DNA of 17,331 nt from Nitrososphaerota archaeon. GTDB taxonomy: Archaea > Thermoproteota > Nitrososphaeria > Nitrososphaerales > JAHFOH01. The notes beneath the pieces are model-generated. The model was given only the letters and a program-made list of their open reading frames with translations, did no database searches and was not told the origin of the DNA. Shown piece after piece: positions 14,997-17,331 of this stretch (positions are counted from its first letter, which is position 1; every line of letters starts with the position of its first letter). The stretch spans positions 1 through 17,331 of the forward strand of contig JAHFOH010000013.1 of NCBI GenBank assembly GCA_023266955.1, written 5' to 3'. The translations under genes and the position numbers were made by a program.

Positions 14997-15080
14997 ATGT
15001 ATTCCGCCTCATATCGTCCCCGGATCCTCACAAGAATCGTCACCAACGACTACGGTAAATGGCAAGAAGGTGGCTCTTAA
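14997..15080 (+). CDS. Possible 27-residue leader ORF upstream of orc1/cdc6
   Basis: A short frame begins with ATG 14997 (MYSASYRPRILTRIV) and stops at TAA 15078-15080. Its ATG lies 25 bases from the strong TATA box, as expected for a leaderless mRNA. The rest of the stretch to the orc1/cdc6 TTG at 15154 holds TATA-like gatataac and cataatag (15113-15130). It may encode a micro-protein or be the untranslated leader of orc1/cdc6. There is no homology that I can see, so confidence is low. Confidence 0.25.
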   Translation: MYSASYRPRILTRIVTNDYGKWQEGGS

Positions 15081-15112
15081 TCAAAATTCGCAGAGAACAT
15101 GGCAGTATTGTC

Positions 15113-15130
15113 GATATAACGCATAATAGC
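15113..15130 (+). promoter_or_regulatory. TATA-like region before orc1/cdc6
   Basis: gatataacgcataatagc contains two TATA-like boxes; the second (cataatag, centred about 15125) is 29 bases before the TTG start at 15154, fitting a leaderless orc1/cdc6 mRNA. Confidence 0.4.
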
Positions 15131-15153
15131 GGCCCTTCAAGTTTTGTTGATGC

Positions 15154-16335
15154 TTGTCATCTGCAGGACCGATCTTCAGGGACAAGGATAAGCTTCTGCC
15201 ACGTTACATTCCACCTACTCTGCTGCATAGAGAAAAGCAGATCGAATTTCTCTACAGCTTCTTTGGAGATGTTTTGACGAAGCCTTCGCAAGTCAGGCCG
15301 AGGCATCTTCAGATCATCGGTCCTGTGGGCTCGGGAAAGACCTGCACGTGCGTGAGATTCGGAGAAAGGTTTGAAGTGCAGGCCAAGAAGCTTGGGGTCG
15401 ACCTGAAGCATCTGCACGTTAACCTTCGCCTTTTGGGAGGAAGTCGAGTGGTTCTCTACAGAAATATAGTTCAGCAGGCTGCTCCCGAGGTCTATTCAAC
15501 CAGCCTGAGCGCTGAAGAGCTACTTTACCAGCTAGTAAAACAGCTGAAGGAAGCGAAAAAGTACATCATCTTCACTCTCGATGAGATAGACTATTTCCTA
15601 AATCTAGCCAAGGATTCACGTATAATCTATGACCTCACTAGGCTGGATGAGATCGCTGGCCCAGGTGAACCATGTGGGCTCTTGGGTCTGATCTTTACGG
15701 CTCGCAGCAAGGATTTCTACAAGAAACTCGATGAAGCTGAATTGAGTAGTCTGGGCAGGGTTCCACTTGAGTTTGAGCGCTATAGCTCTCATGAGGTCTA
15801 TGATATCATTGGGCAGAGAGCTAGTGAAGGCTTCAACGTTGGCAAGGTGAGTGATGAAGTCATAGAGTATGTAGCTGATATCACCGGTGGCCCGACGGTT
15901 AAGGGTGACATCAGGTATGCTCTGGACCTCCTTCTGTTCTCAGGTACACTGGCTGAGCACGAAGGCGCATCTAGAGTGACGGCTGAACATGTAAGGAGGG
16001 TAGTGAGCAGGACTTTACCCTCAATAACGACGGAGGATGTGGTGAATCTTCCAGAGAAGGGAAAGCTGGTCCTTTTGGCGGTCGCCAGAGCTTTGAAATC
16101 TAAGAAGACGCCCTACGCGTCACTACGAGAGATTCGAGGAACAGTAGGGGTCGTTTGTGAAGAACATTCAGTTAAGGTGTTTGAGGATGTTGAAGAAGTT
16201 CTCGAGGACCTAGCTGATAGAGGCATTGTTGACGTGAAGTCGTTGACTGAGGTCGGTATTAGCGGAGCTCCTGTTGAGGAGCTTTCTGCCTTCCTCGACG
16301 ATTTGATCTCACGTGTGAAAGAGAGCATTGCTTGA
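15154..16335 (+). CDS. cdc6: Orc1/Cdc6 replication initiator
   Basis: A 393-residue initiator. The start region IFRDKDKLLPRYIPPTLLHREKQI is the standard opening. Walker A is GPVGSGKT (56-63), Walker B TLDEID (Asp143, Glu144), and sensor-2 GDIRYALDLL (Arg254), with the winged-helix domain from about residue 300 to the end (VTAEHVRRV, then VLLAVARAL and ISGAPVEELSAFLDDL). The sensor-1 area reads LIFTARSKDF rather than the usual Asn-containing GISND. These AAA+ proteins bind origin repeats and load MCM helicase in archaea. TTG 15154 follows an in-frame stop at 15148-15150. Its 3' end overlaps the next gene by eight bases, so the two are translationally coupled. cdc6 genes often sit next to origins, but no origin recognition box was found. 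Confidence 0.93.
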   Translation: MSSAGPIFRDKDKLLPRYIPPTLLHREKQIEFLYSFFGDVLTKPSQVRPRHLQIIGPVGSGKTCTCVRFGERFEVQAKKLGVDLKHLHVNLRLLGGSRVVLYRNIVQQAAPEVYSTSLSAEELLYQLVKQLKEAKKYIIFTLDEIDYFLNLAKDSRIIYDLTRLDEIAGPGEPCGLLGLIFTARSKDFYKKLDEAELSSLGRVPLEFERYSSHEVYDIIGQRASEGFNVGKVSDEVIEYVADITGGPTVKGDIRYALDLLLFSGTLAEHEGASRVTAEHVRRVVSRTLPSITTEDVVNLPEKGKLVLLAVARALKSKKTPYASLREIRGTVGVVCEEHSVKVFEDVEEVLEDLADRGIVDVKSLTEVGISGAPVEELSAFLDDLISRVKESIA

Positions 16336-16621
16336 AGATAAGAAGGCTCTAAGGGAGGCCATCGAGTCCGGTTTAGGTACCAGAGGACGACTGAGAATCC
16401 TACGAGTTCTTGCGGAGAAGCCCAATCAGCTATTTACGAAGTACGGGATAGAGAAGGAGACCGGTCTGAGATCTTCCGAATTGAAGAGTGACCTAAGTGT
16501 CCTTTTGAAGCTGGGCTGGATTAAAGAGCATGCATACACACCTATGAAGTATCAGATCAACACGAGTAGTGATGCCGTAAGAGCTTTGATGGAGCTGTTC
16601 AGAAGACTCGGATATCTCTGA
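16328..16621 (+). CDS. Small winged-helix protein linked to orc1/cdc6 (copy 1)
   Basis: A 97-residue winged-helix protein. Helix 1 spans about residues 5-14 and helix 2 about 18-30 (RLRILRVLAEKP). The recognition part is KYGIEKETGLRSSELKSDLS, with the wing LGWIKEHAYTPMKYQIN and a C-terminal helix (ALMELFRRLGYL). Starting with TTG inside the end of cdc6 (eight-base overlap), it is very probably co-translated with the initiator. The neighbour at 17080 is its paralog: about 40 of 77 aligned residues match by eye. It may be a DNA-binding regulator of cdc6 or an origin-binding factor; function unproven. It is shorter than the crenarchaeal WhiP initiator and not evidently the same. Confidence 0.7.
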   Translation: MLEDKKALREAIESGLGTRGRLRILRVLAEKPNQLFTKYGIEKETGLRSSELKSDLSVLLKLGWIKEHAYTPMKYQINTSSDAVRALMELFRRLGYL

Positions 16622-16712
16622 ACCGCGAACCCTCCCCCCTCCTCGAGCCTGCTCCTTCCATTAAATAGGACACGAGGGTCCTACAAGCTTCCCCCGAAGC
16701 CCATGGTGTAGT
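16622..16712. other. C-run-rich intergenic gap with small hairpin; origin candidate
   Basis: The gap holds a C run (ccctccccccctcc-like, about 16630-16642), a TATA-like cattaaatagg (about 16659-16669), a perfect hairpin with arms TAGGAC and GTCCTA (16666-16671 and 16678-16683), and cttcccccgaag. On the minus strand the C run is a G string next to a TGGAAGGAG, vaguely like the G-string edge of an origin recognition box, but no full box exists. The hairpin or the TATA box may serve the next gene. Confidence 0.3.
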
Positions 16713-17069
16713 GTGTTGAGACCGGAGCAGGAGGTGGAATACTGGAGGAGTTTGGGTGATGTCTTGGTGATTTATTATCAGAGGCGCCGCAAGATTGAGA
16801 GGCAGATTAGGCTACTTCAGGAGAGTTTGGTCTGGGTTGAGGCGGATAAGAGGACTGAAATTGAACGTCTGAAGAGATGTTTCGCTCTTCCATTTGAGCC
16901 GGTTTTGGCTGACAGAAGGACTAGGGATGAGCTGTTTCAAGAGGCTATTGATGATTTGGAGTTCAAAAGGAGGGAGCAGGCAGCTGGCTACATTAGGGGT
17001 AGATTGCAGAAGGTGCGACCCAGTGAAGTGGTTCCCGAGGCTTTCGTTTCAGCCTTAAACAAGTCTTAG
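16713..17069 (+). CDS. Coiled-coil protein of unknown function between winged-helix paralogs
   Basis: A 118-residue, strongly charged helical protein. Residues about 10-60 form a probable coiled coil (SLGDVLVIYYQRRRKIERQI, then LLQESLVWVEADKRTEIERL). The rest is Arg/Glu-rich helix (RRTRDELFQEAIDDLEFKRR) with a final basic tail. No domain is recognised. The start is GTG 16713, 44 bases after the end of the TATA-like box, or TTG 16716. The plus strand here is far richer in G than in C, unlike cdc6. It lies between the two winged-helix genes, and the next start follows 11 bases after its stop, so all may be one transcription unit. Possible role: a partner of the winged-helix proteins; unproven. 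Confidence 0.65.
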   Translation: MLRPEQEVEYWRSLGDVLVIYYQRRRKIERQIRLLQESLVWVEADKRTEIERLKRCFALPFEPVLADRRTRDELFQEAIDDLEFKRREQAAGYIRGRLQKVRPSEVVPEAFVSALNKS

Positions 17070-17079
17070 GGTGGATGGG

Positions 17080-17331
17080 ATGGATCTTCTTCAAGAGCAG
17101 TTTCTTGACAGGAAGAAGATTAGGGAGAGGATTGAAGATGGGCTTGGAGGTAGAGGGAAACTCAGGATTTTAGGCGTGTTAGGTGAGAATCTGTCTGAGC
17201 TTTGTTCTAAGTATATGTTGGGAAGAAAGACCGGTCTACGCTCCCATGCTCTGAAGCCTGATTTAGAGGCTTTGCTGAAGATAGGGTGGGTAAGGCGGTA
17301 TGATTATGCTCCAGTAAAGTATGGTTTGAAT
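17080..17331 (+). CDS. Second winged-helix paralog (copy 2), 3' end outside window
   Basis: Eighty-four codons are visible before the window ends, with no stop. From about residue 8 the protein runs parallel to the winged-helix gene at 16328: RKKIRERIEDGLGGRGKLRI, SKYMLGRKTGLRS, ALLKIGWVRRYDYAPVKYGLN, about half identical. ATG 17080 has GGGTGG (17069-17074) five bases upstream; an in-frame GTG at 17071 would add three residues. The gene begins 11 bases after the coiled-coil gene ends, forming the unit winged helix / coiled coil / winged helix downstream of cdc6. Its length and further domains are unknown because the sequence stops here. Confidence 0.7.
   Translation, partial: MDLLQEQFLDRKKIRERIEDGLGGRGKLRILGVLGENLSELCSKYMLGRKTGLRSHALKPDLEALLKIGWVRRYDYAPVKYGLN

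Noticed and set aside
15059..15277. A 72-codon plus-strand ORF overlapping the cdc6 start
   Set aside because: It is out of frame with cdc6, lacks any family features, and most of it lies within cdc6 coding sequence.
14942..16712. Origin recognition boxes around orc1/cdc6
   Set aside because: I searched for the TTCCANTGGAA core and its repeats with a G string; only half-sites (TTCCATTAAA at about 16656) were seen, so no origin is called.
1..17331. CRISPR arrays, transposases, integrases, att repeats
   Set aside because: No regularly spaced direct repeats and no mobile-element protein motifs were found on either strand.

Overview
The window looks like chromosomal DNA of an archaeon, most likely of the TACK group (Thaumarchaeota, Aigarchaeota or Bathyarchaeota-like). 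The supporting genes are ribosomal protein L10e, an Orc1/Cdc6 initiator, a Sulfolobus-type zinc ferredoxin, a coenzyme F420 ligase (CofE), an archaeal topoisomerase IA, a DRG-like TGS protein and archaeal tRNA methyltransferases. Many genes start with TTG or GTG. Several starts lie about 23-30 bp downstream of an A/T-rich TATA-like box, as expected for leaderless archaeal mRNAs. Genes are tightly packed in short divergent and convergent pairs. I see no rRNA or tRNA gene, CRISPR array, insertion sequence or integrase.

Layout. 1-4.4 kb is translation and RNA modification: a cut-off gene end, a HemK/PrmC-like release-factor methyltransferase, a DRG-like TGS protein whose GTPase motifs are destroyed, a TrmJ-like SPOUT methyltransferase, a Trm11-like methyltransferase with an odd start, and L10e. 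4.4-5.0 kb holds a small winged-helix protein and a zinc-ribbon protein from a shared promoter region. 5.0-9.3 kb is metabolic: dihydrolipoamide dehydrogenase, a two-domain SIS protein, an AT-rich orphan, and aminomethyltransferase GcvT; lpd and gcvT together suggest glycine cleavage. 9.3-10.3 kb has cofE and a 53-residue zinc ribbon. 10.5-13.2 kb is a likely operon: topA, an overlapping CxxC/CxxH zinc-finger gene, and a three-helix membrane protein. 13.2-14.5 kb is a divergent pair: a RecA/RadB-like protein with an eroded Walker A motif, and a RuvC/YqgF-like RNase H-fold protein. 14.5-17.3 kb has the zinc ferredoxin, then orc1/cdc6 followed by a winged-helix gene, a coiled-coil gene and a second, paralogous winged-helix gene that runs off the window.

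Most worth following: (1) two unrelated P-loop proteins (DRG-like and RadB-like) that keep the fold context but have lost nucleotide-binding residues; (2) the RadB-like/RNase H-fold divergent pair, which could be an undescribed recombination or repair module; (3) the orc1/cdc6-linked winged-helix/coiled-coil/winged-helix cassette, which starts at a C-run-rich intergenic gap where the strand composition turns strongly G-rich, a possible origin neighbourhood. All functional proposals come from reading motifs by eye; no database search was possible.
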